The notes under the pieces were generated by a model. It worked only from the letters and a program-made list of their open reading frames with translations. It did not search any database and had not been told where the DNA came from. A program made the translations under genes and the position numbers. From contig JANEZZ010002203.1 in assembly GCA_026122225.1 (NCBI GenBank), forward strand, positions 1 to 64,000: a DNA stretch of 64,000 nt, in the 5' to 3' direction. This document shows positions 11,871 to 23,353 of this stretch, one piece after another; position 1 is the first letter of the stretch; every line of letters starts with the position of its first letter. This DNA is from Heloderma charlesbogerti. Taxonomy: Eukaryota > Chordata > Lepidosauria > Squamata > Helodermatidae.

Positions 11871-13404
11871 TAGGGGTGGGCAAATTTGCCAAACTCAATC
11901 TCCTTGAGGTTCTTGTTTTTCCACTGCCAACCTCCTTCCGACTCAGGTCCACAACAGACCGTGAGCCTTTTTTTAAAGGTACACATTACTTGTACATGTT
12001 TCTTAAATGTACACATTTTCCCCATTGAAAACAAGAAGTTTTGTGCGCATTTTCAGATGTATGCATTCCTGGTGAACACATTTGAAACATACACATTTTT
12101 ATGCAACCTCCCCTCCCAACGCACTGTAAGCCTTCAAAATGTTTGGATTTCGTTAGCAAGATGCATTCCATTCTGCGTTCAGTCTCGGGAGCTGCAAATT
12201 GGATATTCTCACATAGATTCCAAACTCAATAAATTTCTCGCCCATCTGTAACTGTAGACAAGTAGACTTCAGTTCAGACTAAATGCCTTATGGATTTAGG
12301 GAGTCCCTGAGCCCAAAGCATGTAGAACAGAGGTAGGCAACTTTTTTGGCTACACGGATACATTTGTAATTTTTTTCCGGGGCCAAGGGCACATTGTCCC
12401 ATGGCATTTGGGCCCATGGGCATTTATTTTGGGGAATCTCTCTTCTTGCTCCGCTTGCTTGCATTTTCTCTTTTCTTGCCACCCTCATTTGATGCTCTCT
12501 TTTCTTGTCTCCCTTTCTCTTCCTTCTCCAGAGTTCCTTTTGCATCCACCTCCCCATGTCCTCCTTCCTCTCTCACCCAAAATGGCGTTCCCACCAATGC
12601 AAGCCTTCCTGCCCACTGCCACTGTGCTCACTTCCACTTCCTCCATCCTCCCCTGCTTGAAACTGCCCTTTCTACTGCCACTGTCACACCTTCCTCCTGC
12701 TGGTGCCACAGCAGCACTCACCTCCACCTCCTCCTTCCTCCCCCATTCAAAGTGTCCTTCCCACTGCCTCTGCACTCATTTGCTCCTCCCACCCTAAATT
12801 TCCTTCCTGCCATGACCCTTCCCTGCCACCCTTGCAGCTGCTGCAGAGGAGAGAGCAGGTGAGAGGAGGGGGTTGTGAGGGGTCGGAAGGGTGCACCGGG
12901 GGGTCGCGGCACATGCAGGTGTGCCCATAGGCCTCACATTGCCAGCCCCTAATGTAAGGTTTCAGTCTTCTTCCAGGTTTTCCAGGGGAATAGGAATGTA
13001 TGAAAAATGTGTTTCAATGCCTTTTTGTCCAGAATGTACCCAGCTTGCACCTCCCAGAACTGAATGCAATCTGTGGTTGGTTGATACATTTCCAAGCTTG
13101 TTATGCAATTCATAGACTTAAAAAAATGTGTAAAAAATGCATACATTTTAAAAAAACGTAATTTTGAAAAATGTACACAATCACAAACACACTTTAATCA
13201 ATGGGATAAAATGGGTATGTTTAAAAAATGTGCACTATCAATGTGTACATTTGGAAAAATGTGCTTGAAAATATGCACACGTTTTTGTGCAAAAAGAAAA
13301 AAAAGAAAGCTCACAATCTGATATGGGCACAAGTCAGAATGAGCTTCAAGACGGAATTTGGAGAACCTCAAGGAGCTAGAGTTTTGCCGATTTGCACATC
13401 CCTA
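11871..13404. mobile_element. hAT-like element with long imperfect terminal inverted repeats
   Basis: The left end TAGGGGTGGGCAAATTTGCC and the right end, read inward on minus as TAGGGATGTGCAAATCGGC, start an inverted repeat. Further in, CTCCTTGAGGTTCT occurs in both arms and GTGAGC(C/T)TT follows in both, so the arms are at least 100 bp. Inner parts carry many ATGTGCATTT-type motifs in opposite orientations. Flanking 8-mers (ACTCTAGG left, CAGAAGAA right) do not match. No transposase frame is present. A separate element (12328-12951) sits in the middle. The superfamily call rests on tip sequence only. Confidence 0.65.
12328..12951. mobile_element. hAT-like CAGAGGTAGGCAAC element nested in 11871-13404
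   Basis: Begins CAGAGGTAGGCAACTTTTT and ends CATTGCCAGCCCCTA, matching the CAGGGGTGGGCAAC type of hAT tip. Possible target duplication ATGTAGAA (12320-12327) against ATGTAAGG (12952-12959) is only 5 of 8, the differences being transitions. The interior 12400-12850 is a long pyrimidine-rich stretch, which opens several long frames without coding meaning. Confidence 0.55.
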
Positions 13405-15030
13405 CAGAAGAAGGAGCAAAATCTCAGAGTAAGGGGACAGAATCCAAGTGGTCAGGCTATTTTCTTCGTGGCTTAAGAGCTTTTATGATTCACTCCAGCC
13501 CATGTATATCACATCCCAGCCCTGAGGCACCAAGCAAAGCCTGGTCCTGCCCCCTATCCTACTGGGCTCCAACTCTGATCTCCCACCTTTTAGCACCCAG
13601 ACTCCCTTGAGTCTCAGCATCTGAACAGGAGGAGACCTGGCAACCCTACTGAGGACTTTCAGAATATTAGTTTAATTAAATGCCAGACAGCAACAATACT
13701 TTCCCCATGTGGACACCAGGGATCCGATAAGGTGCAAAAACAACTTTAGGGAAATGTCCATATGTAAAATGGATATGAACATTTTCCATACATTAAACTG
13801 ACTAAGGCATATCTGCTTTGCATGCTGCTCTTTCTGCAAGAATAGAAGCATTCCTGACTGCCACTTGGACCCCTGCAACCAAAAGATTATTAAAGTGTGT
13901 GAAGGAGAAATATCCTGTGCACTCTCCATTAAATTGCATATGTGGATTGTCCCATGGTGAGATTTGTTTTCCTGGCTATTACAAAACCCTCTTTCCACAA
14001 ATGAGGCTCATTCAAGTACTCCCAATTCCACCAAATGGCTTGTATCTGCTGGAGTGTTGGCTGCTGTTCTAAATGAGATCTATGTAACACTGTTCATGAC
14101 TGATCTATGGTGGGCAGATGATCCACCCTCATAGCAGGCAGCTAGACTAGATGGCTTAGTAGTTCCTTTCAACCTCCGGACACTATGATTACACTGAGAT
14201 GTAGCAATCTCAGTTTACAATTACTTTATCTCACAGACTCTGTTTCATCCAATATGGTCAACTATATTTTCTATGATAACTGATTTCTTCAACCAGTTGT
14301 CTCAAGCTTATAGAAGAGACAGTTGTGGAGGAAAAAGTCTCATTACTTAAGATGCTTACCATCTTTGTAGTTAAAACGTTCAGCTGAATTACCAGCAACT
14401 TACTGAAAAGCTTCTCTGGCTATGTGAGCAGCATAATCAAATTGTCTGCCTAGATCAGTACATGAATCTTAACATTTCCTGTTTGACTCCTTAGGAACCA
14501 CAAACTGCTCCTCTTAATGGAAAATGTGCTACAAACCTGATTTGAATTTAAATATGAATGAAGTGTGAACGAGGCAGACAACAGCATTTGTACTTTTTGC
14601 AATAGTAGTTGCAATATAAATCCTTAGTTCCTACAGCACAGCACTATTTTTCATGGACAGTTTATTTGCATGAAAAACCATTATATGCTCCACTGAATAA
14701 TTGATGTGTGTGTGTGGGGGGGGTGACGGGGGGTGGCAGGGGGAGTAGTTTAAAGAAAAATAAGCAATTTTTACTGATAGTGACAATTGTTACAGATAGT
14801 GAAGTCCTGGTGCTGGTTAGATGTACAAATTAGTCTCACTTGTAATGATCTGTTATATTAAGAATCAAGTGCCATTTCTCACAGAACTTGTTCTTCACCC
14901 CATAATGTTAAATGAAATTCTGTGTATGCACAATAAATGTTTAGCAGACTAGGTGCTCAAACCATCTGCTTTTCTAGACCCATGCACATATGTTATTAAA
15001 AGTTAACCCTTACTTTGAATAATGCAATTT
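13405..15030. other. Mostly unique sequence with a CR1 3' scrap
   Basis: About 14090-14195 (GGTGGGCAGATGATCCACC, GACTAGATGGCTTAGTAG and CCTTTCAACCTC) is a plus-strand CR1 3'-end remnant. A GTGTGTGTG plus poly-G run lies at 14705-14745. No gene recognised. Confidence 0.5.
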
Positions 15031-15034
15031 TGGA

Positions 15035-15766
15035 TTGCTGTGGAATTCCACTTGCTTCATTTGTTCAACAACAAATGTTGTTGAACCAGTTGGAAACAGT
15101 GACCATACTGCTGTCAGATTTAACATATATTTAAGTGGAAAATTGTCCAGGAAGTCCAACAGAGTCACATTTGACTTCAAAAGAGGAAACCTCTCTAAAA
15201 CTGGTGAAAAGGAATTGGAAAAAGGGGAGTCAAGAGGATTAAATCCCTTCAAAATGCTTGGAGACTTCTCAAAACCACAGTAATAGAAGCCCAGCTAAAA
15301 AGTATACCAGAGGTTAGGAAAGGAAGCACCAAGTCCAAGATGTCACCAGCATGGTTAACAAGCAGGGTCAAGGAAGCTATTAGAGAAAAGAGAGCTTCCT
15401 TCAGAAAATGGACGTTTTGCCCAAGTGAGGAAAACAAAGGGGAGCACAAGCTTGCATTAAGGCAATGCAAGCAGACAATAAGAGATGTAAAAAAGCATTT
15501 TCAAGAGCATATTGCTAACAACATCAAGGCCAACAGTAAAGAATTCTTTAAAGATATCAGAAGCAGGAAAACCAACTAGGGAGGCAGTTGGACAATTGAA
15601 TGACAATGGAGTTAAAGGAGTACTGAAGGAGGACAAGGAGACTGCAAAGAAGCTCAACAAATTCTTTCCATCTGTCTTCACTGCTGAAGATATAAGACAG
15701 ATACCTGTGCCTGAACGGATGTTTTCAGTAAGGGTGTTAGAGAAATCCACCACAGATTCAAATTAG
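15035..15766 (+). pseudogene. CR1 A endonuclease and linker remnant
   Basis: The frame at 15035-15283 includes GNSDHTAVRF, the SDH motif of apurinic-type LINE endonucleases. Frames at 15340-15579 (WLTSRVKEAIREKRASFRKW) and 15512-15766 continue the linker before the RT domain. The reading frame shifts at least twice and is stopped, so no protein can be made from it as it stands. Confidence 0.8.
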
Positions 15767-15779
15767 TTGAACAGAAAGA

Positions 15780-16491
15780 ATCCAGCCTCAGGAATCCACG
15801 GCAGATCGGCCCCACTTACCTCCTCTCCTGGAGGATTCTGTGCGGGACGGAATGGCTACTTGTTGCACTGGGAGCCATTCGCCTCTGTGCCGATCACCAT
15901 TAAAAAAAAAAGGCAATCGGCAGGATGTCCCTATAGGCTTATACGCAAAATAGAGCCATGAATCTTGCGTGTACGCCTATGGACACATAGACTTATACAC
16001 AAGATTCACAGCTTTATTTTACGCAAAATAGAGCTGTGAATCTTGCGTATAAGTCTACATAGACTTATATGCAAGATTCACAGCTCTATTTTGCGTATAA
16101 GTCTATGGAGACATCCTGCCGATTGCCATTTTTTAATCTTTAATTTTATTAATGGACACATAGACTTATATGCAAGATTCACAGCTCTATTTTATGCAAA
16201 ATAGAGCTGTGAATCTTGCGTATAAGTCTACATAGACTTATATGCAAGATTCACAGCTCTATTTTGCATATAAGTCTATGGAGACATTCTGCAGATTGCT
16301 TTTTTTTTTTTTTAATGGCTATCAGCACTGAGGCGAAGGGCTCCAGTTGATTCAGGTAAGCAGTGGCCCTCAGCTCTGCAGAATCCTCGTGGAGCAGAGC
16401 CACTCCACGAGGATTCCTGGGGGAAGGAACGGATCCCCCCCCCCCGCGGATTCCCCACTGGAACGGACAGTGGGGAATCCGTACATCTCTA
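15780..16491. mobile_element. E10: hairpin-array DNA element, second palindrome family
   Basis: Inserted in CR1 A between two adjacent parts of its protein. The right end GGAATCCGTACATCTCTA gives the inward tip TAGAGATGTACGGATTCC, close to the TAGGGATGTACGAA tip of E1-E8. The left tip is not clear and may be lost. Inside are repeated palindromes of another unit: TAGACTTATATGCAAGATTC joined to CACAGCTCTATTTTGC and its complement, at about 15920-16120 and again at 16150-16290. Outward splice-donor sequences are present at 15814-15822 (minus) and 16353-16361 (plus). No transposase frame. Confidence 0.7.
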
Positions 16492-17095
16492 GCTTTCAGG
16501 AAAGAGTCTGTGGAACTGAGGCAAATAGTGGAGACAAAAGATGAAGTTCTCAGCCTTATTGATATATTGAAAGCAAATAAATCACTGGGCCCAGATGGTA
16601 TCCATCCTAGAGTTCTCAAAGAACTCAAATATGAAATTGCTGATCTTCTAACGAAACTATGCAACATGTCCCTAAGATTAGCCTCTACACCAAAGGACTG
16701 GAAGATGGCTAATGTAACACCAGTTTTCAAAAAGGGATCCAGGGGGACATGGGAAATTACAGGCCAGTTAGCTTAAAGTCTGTTCCGGATAAATTGCTTG
16801 AAGGCGTTATTAAAGATAAAATTAGTAAGCATATAGAAAGACAAGCCCTGCTGAAAAAGAATCAACATGGCTTCTACAAAGGTAAGTTCTGTCCAACTAA
16901 CCTTTTAGAATTCTTTGACAGTGTCAATAAATATGTAGACAGGAGTGATCCAGTAGACATTTTTGCTTGGACTTCCAAAAGGCTTTTGACAAAGTCCTTC
17001 ACCAAAGACTCCTGAGCAAACTTAGCAGTCATGGAATAAGAGAACAGATCCTCTTATGGATCTGTAACTGGTTAAAGAACAGAAAGCAGAGAGTA
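16492..17095 (+). pseudogene. CR1 A reverse transcriptase, N-terminal remnant
   Basis: SLGPDGIHPRVLKELKYEIA and then DWKMANVTPVFKKGS are the opening blocks of a CR1 RT; after a frame change near 16745 come NYRPVSLKSVPDKLLE and KNQHGFYKGKFCPTNL. The family's role is synthesis of cDNA at a nicked chromosomal site. The frame is broken at 16745 and again near 16975, and the E1 element follows before the catalytic centre. Confidence 0.88.
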
Positions 17096-17103
17096 GGAAT
17101 AAA

Positions 17104-18100
17104 TAGGGATGTACGAAAGTCACTTACCTTTTCGCGGAATTGATTCGTGGGGGGGAGGCGCTCCGTCCCTCCCCCCAGAATCCTTGATGTGGGGGGAGGC
17201 GATCCGGTCCTCCCACCCAGAATCCTGCCCGGCCGGCTGCGCTCCGCAGTGGCTCCACGGAGCAGCCGGCCAGGGCCGTCCGCAGCCGGACGTCTAGCCG
17301 CGGACGGGCTGCTGCAGACACAAATGGCAGCTGCCATAGCGGCCGCATTTGCATCCAGCCAGGCTGCTGTGATAGGCTAGGTAAGTATTTATGTGGCCTA
17401 TCACGGCTGGGCAAAAGACACACACCAGTGTACACAAATGGCGGCGGCTACAGCGGCTGCCATTTGCATTCCCTATTTTTCACCGTTTTAGCCTACGTAA
17501 ATATTTACATAGGCTATTACAGTGAAAAAAAAGGGGAACACAAATAGCATAGTGGGCGCTATTGGCGTTCCCTTTTTTTCGCTGTAATAGCTTACGTAAA
17601 TATTTACGTAGGCTAAAACGGCGGGGAAAAAGGAACGCAAATAGCACTCACTACGCTATTTGCGTTCCCCTTTTTTTTCACTGTAATAGCCTATGTAAAT
17701 ATTTATGTAGGCTAAAACAGCGAAAAATAGGGAACGTAAATGGCAGCTGCCACCATTTGCGTACACCGTTTTTTGTTATTTTTTTTTTTTGCTTGGCTTG
17801 CCATGATAGGCTACGTAAATACTTACATAGCCTATCACGGCGAAGACCAGGATGCAAATGGCGGCCGCGGCTGCCGGTCGAAAGACCAGCCGCTGCTGCT
17901 ACCGCCGCCGCCGGAGCCGCCGCCAGAGCCGCCGCCAGAGCTGCCGCCATCCAGAACATCTGCCCCAGGTAAGCTTCGTCCTGGGTGGAATCCGCGGGGG
18001 GAGGCGGGGGGGCAGGCCATTCCACCACGGATTTCAGGGGGCCGAATGCCAGTGCATTCAGCCTCATTGAAATCCGTGGCGGAATTCTCCGCCATCCCTA
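17104..18100 (+). mobile_element. E1: hairpin-array hAT-like element, 997 bp, 8-bp TSD
   Basis: Tips are TAGGGATGTACGAAAGTC on the left and GGAATTCTCCGCCATCCCTA on the right. The 8-mer GGAATAAA flanks both sides (17096-17103, 18101-18108), and CR1 sequence resumes on each side, so the boundaries are exact. TIR plus 8-bp duplication indicates the hAT superfamily. The interior is a chain of palindromes centred near 17395, 17497, 17550, 17600, 17697 and 17820, flanked by GC-rich ends (17150-17340, 17855-17965). Outward 5' splice-donor sequences lie at 17122-17129 (minus) and 17966-17974 (plus). There is no transposase; long open frames with PPEPPPE runs are compositional. Confidence 0.9.
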
Positions 18101-18108
18101 GGAATAAA

Positions 18109-18957
18109 TGGTAAATTCTCCTAATGGAGGGAAGTAAATACCGGGGTCCCACAAGGATCTGTATTAGGACCTATGCTTTTCAACCTGTTCATAAATGATC
18201 TGGAATAAGGAGTGAGCAGTGAAGTGGCCAAGTTTGACAATGACACCAAATTATTTTGCGTGGTTAAAACAAAAAGGGATTGTGAAGAGCTCCAAAAAGG
18301 ATCTCTCCGAACTGGGAGAATGGGCATCTAAATGGCAAATATGGTTGAATGTAAGCAAGTGTAAAGTGATGCATGTTGGGGCAAAAAATCCCAACTTCAA
18401 ATATAACCTGATGAGATATGAGCTAGTGGTGACCAACCAAGAAAGAGATCTCGGTGTTGTGGTGGACAGCTCAATGAAAATGTCAACCCAGTGTGCAGCT
18501 GCTGTAAAAAAAAAAAAAAGGGGGAAAAAAGAAAACTCCATATTTGGCACAATTAGAAAAGGAACTGAGAATAAAACTGCCAATATCATACTGCCCTTAT
18601 ACGAATCTATGGTGCGACCACACTTGGAATACTGTGTACAGTTCTGGTCACCACACCTAAAAAAAAGATACTGTAGAGCTGGAAAAAGGTTAGAAAAGTG
18701 CAAATGAAATGATCAAGGGGTTGGAGCATCTCCCCTATGAGAGAAGGTTACAACAGCTGGAATGGTTTAGCTTAGAAAAAAGGAGGGCAAGTGGAGACAT
18801 GATAGCAGTGTACAAAATGATGCATGGTGTGAAGGATGTGGATAGGGAGACATTTTTCTCCCTTTCTCAAAATCCTAGAACCCGGGGTCATCCTATGAAG
18901 CTGATTGGTGGGAGATTCAGGACAGATAAAAGGAGTACTTCTTCACACTGTGCATAG
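18109..18957 (+). pseudogene. CR1 A reverse transcriptase core and C-terminus remnant
   Basis: From about 18140, GVPQGSVLGPMLFNLFINDL of RT is readable but shifted and followed by a stop. The catalytic FADD box is altered to FDND (TTTGACAATGAC, near 18232). Then 18219-18707 reads WQIWLNVSKCKVMHVG, ERDLGVVVDSSMKMS and [19 protein letters not shown], and 18709-18957 reads MIKGLEHLPYERRLQQLEWF, LEKRRASGDMIAVYKMM and RFRTDKRS. This is the standard CR1 C-terminal order. An A-run at 18509-18521 and frame changes add to the damage. Confidence 0.9.
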
Positions 18958-19192
18958 TTAAACGATGGAATTCGCTACCACAGGATGTAGTGATGGCCAC
19001 CAATTTGGATGGCTTTAAAAGGAGGCAAGACAAATTCCTGGAGGAAAAGGCTATCAATGGCTACTAGTCTTGATGGCTAGATGCTACCTCCAATACCAGA
19101 GGCAGTGAGCGTAGGTACACCAGTTGTGGGGATCATGGATGGGAGAGTGCTGTTGCACTCTTGTCCTGCTTGTGGGTTCCTGATTTACTGTG

Positions 19193-19725
19193 TAGAAATG
19201 TACGAATCCCTTACCTCGTCATCCGTGGGGGGTCCGCCGGAGGTGGAAGGCGATCCATTTCTCCCCCCCCCCGAATCCTCACCGGCTGGCGATTCCACAG
19301 AGCCGCCAGCCGGCTCTGAAGCCCCAGTGATATGGCCGCCATTGCCGTATCGCTGGCTGGATTGACTAACTGCGGACGCAAATGGCCTCCAGCGTAGCCA
19401 AATACGCCATTTGCGTCCCTGCTCTTTGACGTGATAGGCTACATAAATCTTTACGTAGCCTATCACGCAAAGAAACAGGGACTCAAATGGAGTATTTGGC
19501 TATGCTGGATGCCATTTGCGTCTGCAGTTAGTCAATCCAGCCAGCGATACGGCAATGGTGGCCGTATCGCTGGGGCTTCGGAGCCGGCAGCAGGCATGAT
19601 CCGCCTGTGAGGACTTCGCGACAGAGGAGGAGGTAGGAGATCCGATCCTCCACAGACTTCAGGGGGCTGGATTCAATAGAATCTGGCCTCACTGGGGTCC
19701 GTGGAGGATTTCTCCAACATCCCTA
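19193..19725 (+). mobile_element. E2: smallest hairpin-array hAT-like element, 533 bp
   Basis: Left tip TAGAAATGTACGAATCCC, right tip GGATTTCTCCAACATCCCTA, inserted in the CR1 A 3' untranslated region. The candidate duplication TTACTGTG (19185-19192) against CCACCATG (19726-19733) agrees at 4 of 8 with only transitions, and CR1 reads on directly as TGAACAGAAT, so the boundary is likely right. About 19320-19583 is a single long palindrome whose centre (19440-19465) is the GATAGGCTACATAAATC / TTTACGTAGCCTATCAC hairpin. A minus-strand outward donor is at 19210-19216; the right-end donor is weak. Confidence 0.82.
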
Positions 19726-19795
19726 CCACCATGTGAACAGAATATTGGATGGACCCTTGGTCTGATCCAACATGGCTCATCTTATGTTTGTATGT

Positions 19796-21206
19796 TTTAG
19801 ATGGATATTTTAAATTGGCATGGTATTTTGAAAGCAATACCATGCTCCAAAAACACTTACAGTTATTACACTTACACATGTGGCCAGCATTACAAATTTA
19901 AAAATCTCATACACAAGGCATGCATGTATTTTACAACAACCAAGCAATGATAGAACAATACATTAAATTGGGGATAGGAATCATGGTGCCCACGGGGGCA
20001 CATTTCTTGGTGCCCTATGCCTCCCACTTTTTATTTTTTTAAAAACAAAACTAAGAAATTTTCTTACTGGCAGGTAAGATTGCTTCAAAGCAAAGTGAGG
20101 GCCTCCAGCCACTGTCATCTTCATCTCCTGTTAATGCCTCTGGACAATGGGCTCAGACACAGTATTAGGAAATAAAGATGGTAGGCAGCTTATGGCCAAT
20201 GCTTTCCTCTACTTCATGCCAAGCCACCAAGAAAAAGAAGGTGGAAAAAGGAAAAGGGACAGGTTACTTTGGGCAGGTTCCTTGTCCTTTGTAGTGAGCC
20301 ATGCTTCCAAAAGCAGCCATTTTGTTATGGTACTCAAGACAGTTTCTCAAATTGCCAAATGTATCAACAGGCATAAAAAGGTTACTACAAATATTAAATT
20401 GTATTTTGTGCCTTGTGGTTTTAAAATAGTAGCCATCACCAAGCTACAATTCCCAGGGTGCAATGTGATAATGTACCTGTGCACGGCACTGTGTCCACAG
20501 ATCTGCCCACAATATGATCTGGGAGAAAACTCTTGAGAGTTTTCTGAACATTCACCAAGGAAGTTTGTAAATATTGGTTCAGAACAGAGTCTGAGGTTTG
20601 CCCATTGGTAGTTATAGAACAGCAGTTCTGCAGCAAGATACAAAATAAAGTATATACAGTGAGTGCAGAAATGGCAAATATCTAGGTGAATGCAGGAAAA
20701 CCAATTGCCTTCACCCACCTCAGTTCTTGCAACAATTGAGTCTGTAACCGCTATGGTTTCAGTGAGTGAGATATTTTTAAACTGCCCAGAGTGTGGTGGC
20801 TAGAGTTCCACTGTACAATATGGGCTTGTCCAGACAAGCCTTGTTCCCCAAGTCACACTGTCCATTGAAAGCTTCAGATTTTCTGGGACTTAAGCAGCTT
20901 CACTAACCTTCTGCTTGTCCTTACCCATCCTCTATAATTACTTTCCTTCATTGCTTCCTACCAGTGAAATTTCGCAGTACAGTGAAATGTATTCTGTGTG
21001 CAACTCAGATACCAAACCTTGTCTTGTTCCTGCCTCAGTCCCCCAAATTTGTAGTCCTCCCCCTGCTCCTTATCTCTGCAGGCCCTGTTACTTCTTTCCT
21101 TTCTTTCCTTTCTTTCCTTTCCTTGCTTGGGCTGCCTTCTTGGAAGTGACATCGGTTGGTATTCCCAGTTTGTGTCCATGTCATTCCTCAAGTTTGATGC
21201 CTTAGG
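19796..21206. other. Unannotated unique sequence
   Basis: No gene recognised. A short palindrome, AGAAAACTCTTGAGAGTTTTCT, lies at about 20523-20544. A pyrimidine tract with TTTCTTTCC units is at about 21091-21122. Confidence 0.45.
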
Positions 21207-21309
21207 GTACAATCCTATGCATGTTTAGACAGAGAAAAGGCCTACACTGGTTGGGGCATGCTGGGAAGTGTAGGCCTTTTTTTCTGTCTAAACATGCATA
21301 GGGTTGCAC
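21207..21309. mobile_element. Foldback element, 42-bp arms (AATCCTATGCATGTTTAGACAG type)
   Basis: Left arm 21207-21248 (starting GTACAATCCTATGCATG) pairs with right arm 21267-21309 (ending CATGCATAGGGTTGCAC); the loop includes GGTTGGGGCATGCTGGGA. Arms differ at only a few bases. A related loop and arm occur at 45930-46000, so this is an interspersed family and not a chance hairpin. No reading frame inside. Confidence 0.8.
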
Positions 21310-22875
21310 TCTTCGCTTGGGAATATCCACTGAGGCAGTACTGCCTACTTTGTTTGAACACCAGAGGCCCTGATCCTGAAGGGAAACACTAGCCCTTCCA
21401 TGATACGACAAAAAATAAAATCTAGAATCAGTATCAAAAGTTTTGACCAGAGACCTAACGCAAATGGTCAAACTGGATACAAATGTCCATGAGGAGAGGG
21501 CCCGGTCCTAAGCTCCATACGTTAATCATAATTTCTGCATAAGGACCTTGGTATGTACTTCCCGACGTGCCTAGGCTCTGAATGTATGCAAAAATGGATA
21601 ATACAGATCACATGTTCTCTGACATGCTTGTTTTCTATGTACAGGAGTTGTTGTTGTTGTTTTTAATATGGAGGAACATTCAATCCTGTGAAAGCCAGCC
21701 TGCAGTCTGAAGTACAGAATATGAGAAATTGGGCTCAAATTTTGGGTCTGTGCAGAATGGTGTGTGTGAAACTTCCTTGCAAATTTCAGGAAATGTTTTT
21801 TATACATTTTGGAGTAGGGACTTACTGGTTATCTTTTTTCAGTTTCTTTTTACCCCAGCCACAAGCAGTGGTGGCAGCAGAGTACCGACTGTGACCAGTG
21901 GTGGTGATTTCCCCCCCCCACAGTGTCTGCCTTGGAACAACCGCTAGAGCCCCCAGCATGATGCTACCTTATGATATGGCACTGTTCTAAGGGGTGTGTG
22001 GAAGGTTTGGCTTGATGTTCCTATAATTTCACCTAGTGCTACCAAGACTGTGGCAAAAACGATATAAATACATACAGAGAGCTTTAACGTCACCTTGCTA
22101 ATAGGTTCTGGCTGCCACCAACATACATCCAAATGAACTCCCTTGATTTCACATTGTTTTGTGATAGTCTGGTTAATACAGTCTAGATGTGAGATTGACC
22201 CACAACTGAGACAACTTAAACAAGAACAAAAATAATATATTTCTTATATGTGGATTAACATATGTACAAATAGATTTATTGATTGATGGCACAGATACGT
22301 CGCTGTAAGACAAAATGTTATGACTTGAGATGTTCTGCCTTGTTTACACTTTGCCAAGTAACCTTTATTTACTTAACCCCCCATTTAAATCAAGGGCCTG
22401 GTTCTCCCATCTCACTCCACCCCAGCCTGTACTTACAGAACAGAGGTGGTTTCTGGACTGAGATATTGCTCTGCTCCTCTTTGGCCTGATGGATGTATAG
22501 CTAAAATGAGGGCTTCTTTCTGAAGAGAAGTTTTCAGCTGAGTCAGGGCCACCACACTGAAGACTGCTGACTTTTCAGATCTTCAGCTGCATGCTTGCTG
22601 AAGCTTCTTTAATTACAGCTCTTCTGAAACTCTGTCACCACATACTTTCTTCCAGCCCTTCTCTATCTAGGTTCTCTTTAGGTGTTAAGTCTTCTTCCCA
22701 TCTTCTGGCTATTCTTCCTTCAGCCTTCTGTCCTCTGTCATCTTCTTCTCCCAGACTCTTCTTTGCCTGTCTCCAGCTCCAGCTGCTCCCAAACAGTGCT
22801 ATATCTGGCCTGTTATTGTTATTTGCTGGCCACAGCCTCTGGACAATAACATGTGGCCACCTTGCAGGACCCCCT
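21310..22875. other. Unannotated unique sequence
   Basis: Nothing recognised with confidence. Pyrimidine-rich frames at 22590-22800 look compositional and not coding. Confidence 0.45.
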
Positions 22876-22878
22876 CCT

Positions 22879-23338
22879 ATTGGTTATTTATTTATTTATT
22901 CATTTATTTATTTAAAACATTTGTATTCTGCCCTATATCATTAAGATCTCAGGGCAGCGTACAGATAAAATCAAGTTAAACAGTATAAAACAATAAATAA
23001 TGTAAACAACTAAAACATATTAAATCATTAAATACACTAATACTAATTAAAATCTAAAACAATAAAACAGTTAAAACTGTGCTACTTTAGGAAATGCATT
23101 TAGCCCTCCAAGGCTTTGGTGAAAAGCCATGTTTTAACTTGGCACCTAAATGAAACCAACAATTGCACCAGTTGGGTCTCCAAGGGGAGGGCTTTCCACA
23201 ACCGGGGTGCCACAGCAGAGAAAGCCCTCTCCCACCATAGTGTATGTCTCGCACTGGTGGGATGCAGAGGAGAGCCCCTCCAACAGATCTCAGTCCTTGG
23301 GCAGGCATATATAGGCAGAGGTGCGTCCTCAAATATCA
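22879..23338 (-). mobile_element. L2-like LINE 3' end (minus), with (TTTA)n tail
   Basis: Starts in a TTTATTTATTTATTCATTTA tail, then ATTCTGCCCTATATC and CTCAGGGCAGCGTACAG. Farther in, minus-strand translation near 23332-23087 contains a short LINE C-terminus (GLSLLWHPGCGKPSPWR, KHGFSPKP). This is the L2-type end, a different subfamily from 5826. Confidence 0.75.
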
Positions 23339-23353
23339 ACCTGCTCTGTATTT

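Larger units (their letters stand above)
15035..19795 (+). mobile_element. CR1 LINE A (plus), interrupted by three DNA elements
   Basis: One chicken-repeat-1 type LINE that can be followed in order: endonuclease C-terminus (15035-15775), start of RT (16492-17103), RT core and C-terminus (18101-19000), and 3' untranslated region (19000-19192 and 19726-19795, ending near CTTATGTTTGTATG). It is split by E10 (~15780-16491), E1 (17104-18100) and E2 (19193-19725). About 2.5 kb of CR1 remain after removing them. The 3' end lacks the ATTCTATG tail of CR1 B and resembles the reversed 3' end at 35984, so two CR1 subfamilies are present. Confidence 0.9.

Noticed and set aside
12401..12862. 153- and 129-residue overlapping plus-strand frames
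   Set aside because: Low-complexity pyrimidine tract (S, L, P, H rich) inside a hAT-like element; two phases are open at once and no domain is visible.
17678..18152. Long frames in several phases with runs such as PPEPPPEPPPE
   Set aside because: They arise from GC-rich trinucleotide-like sequence in the Y end of the hairpin elements, are open on both strands, and are not conserved as frames between E1, E4, E5 and E6.
20523..20544. 22-bp palindrome AGAAAACTCTTGAGAGTTTTCT as a regulatory or terminator site
   Set aside because: Short perfect palindromes of this size occur by chance in 64 kb, and nothing around it supports a function.
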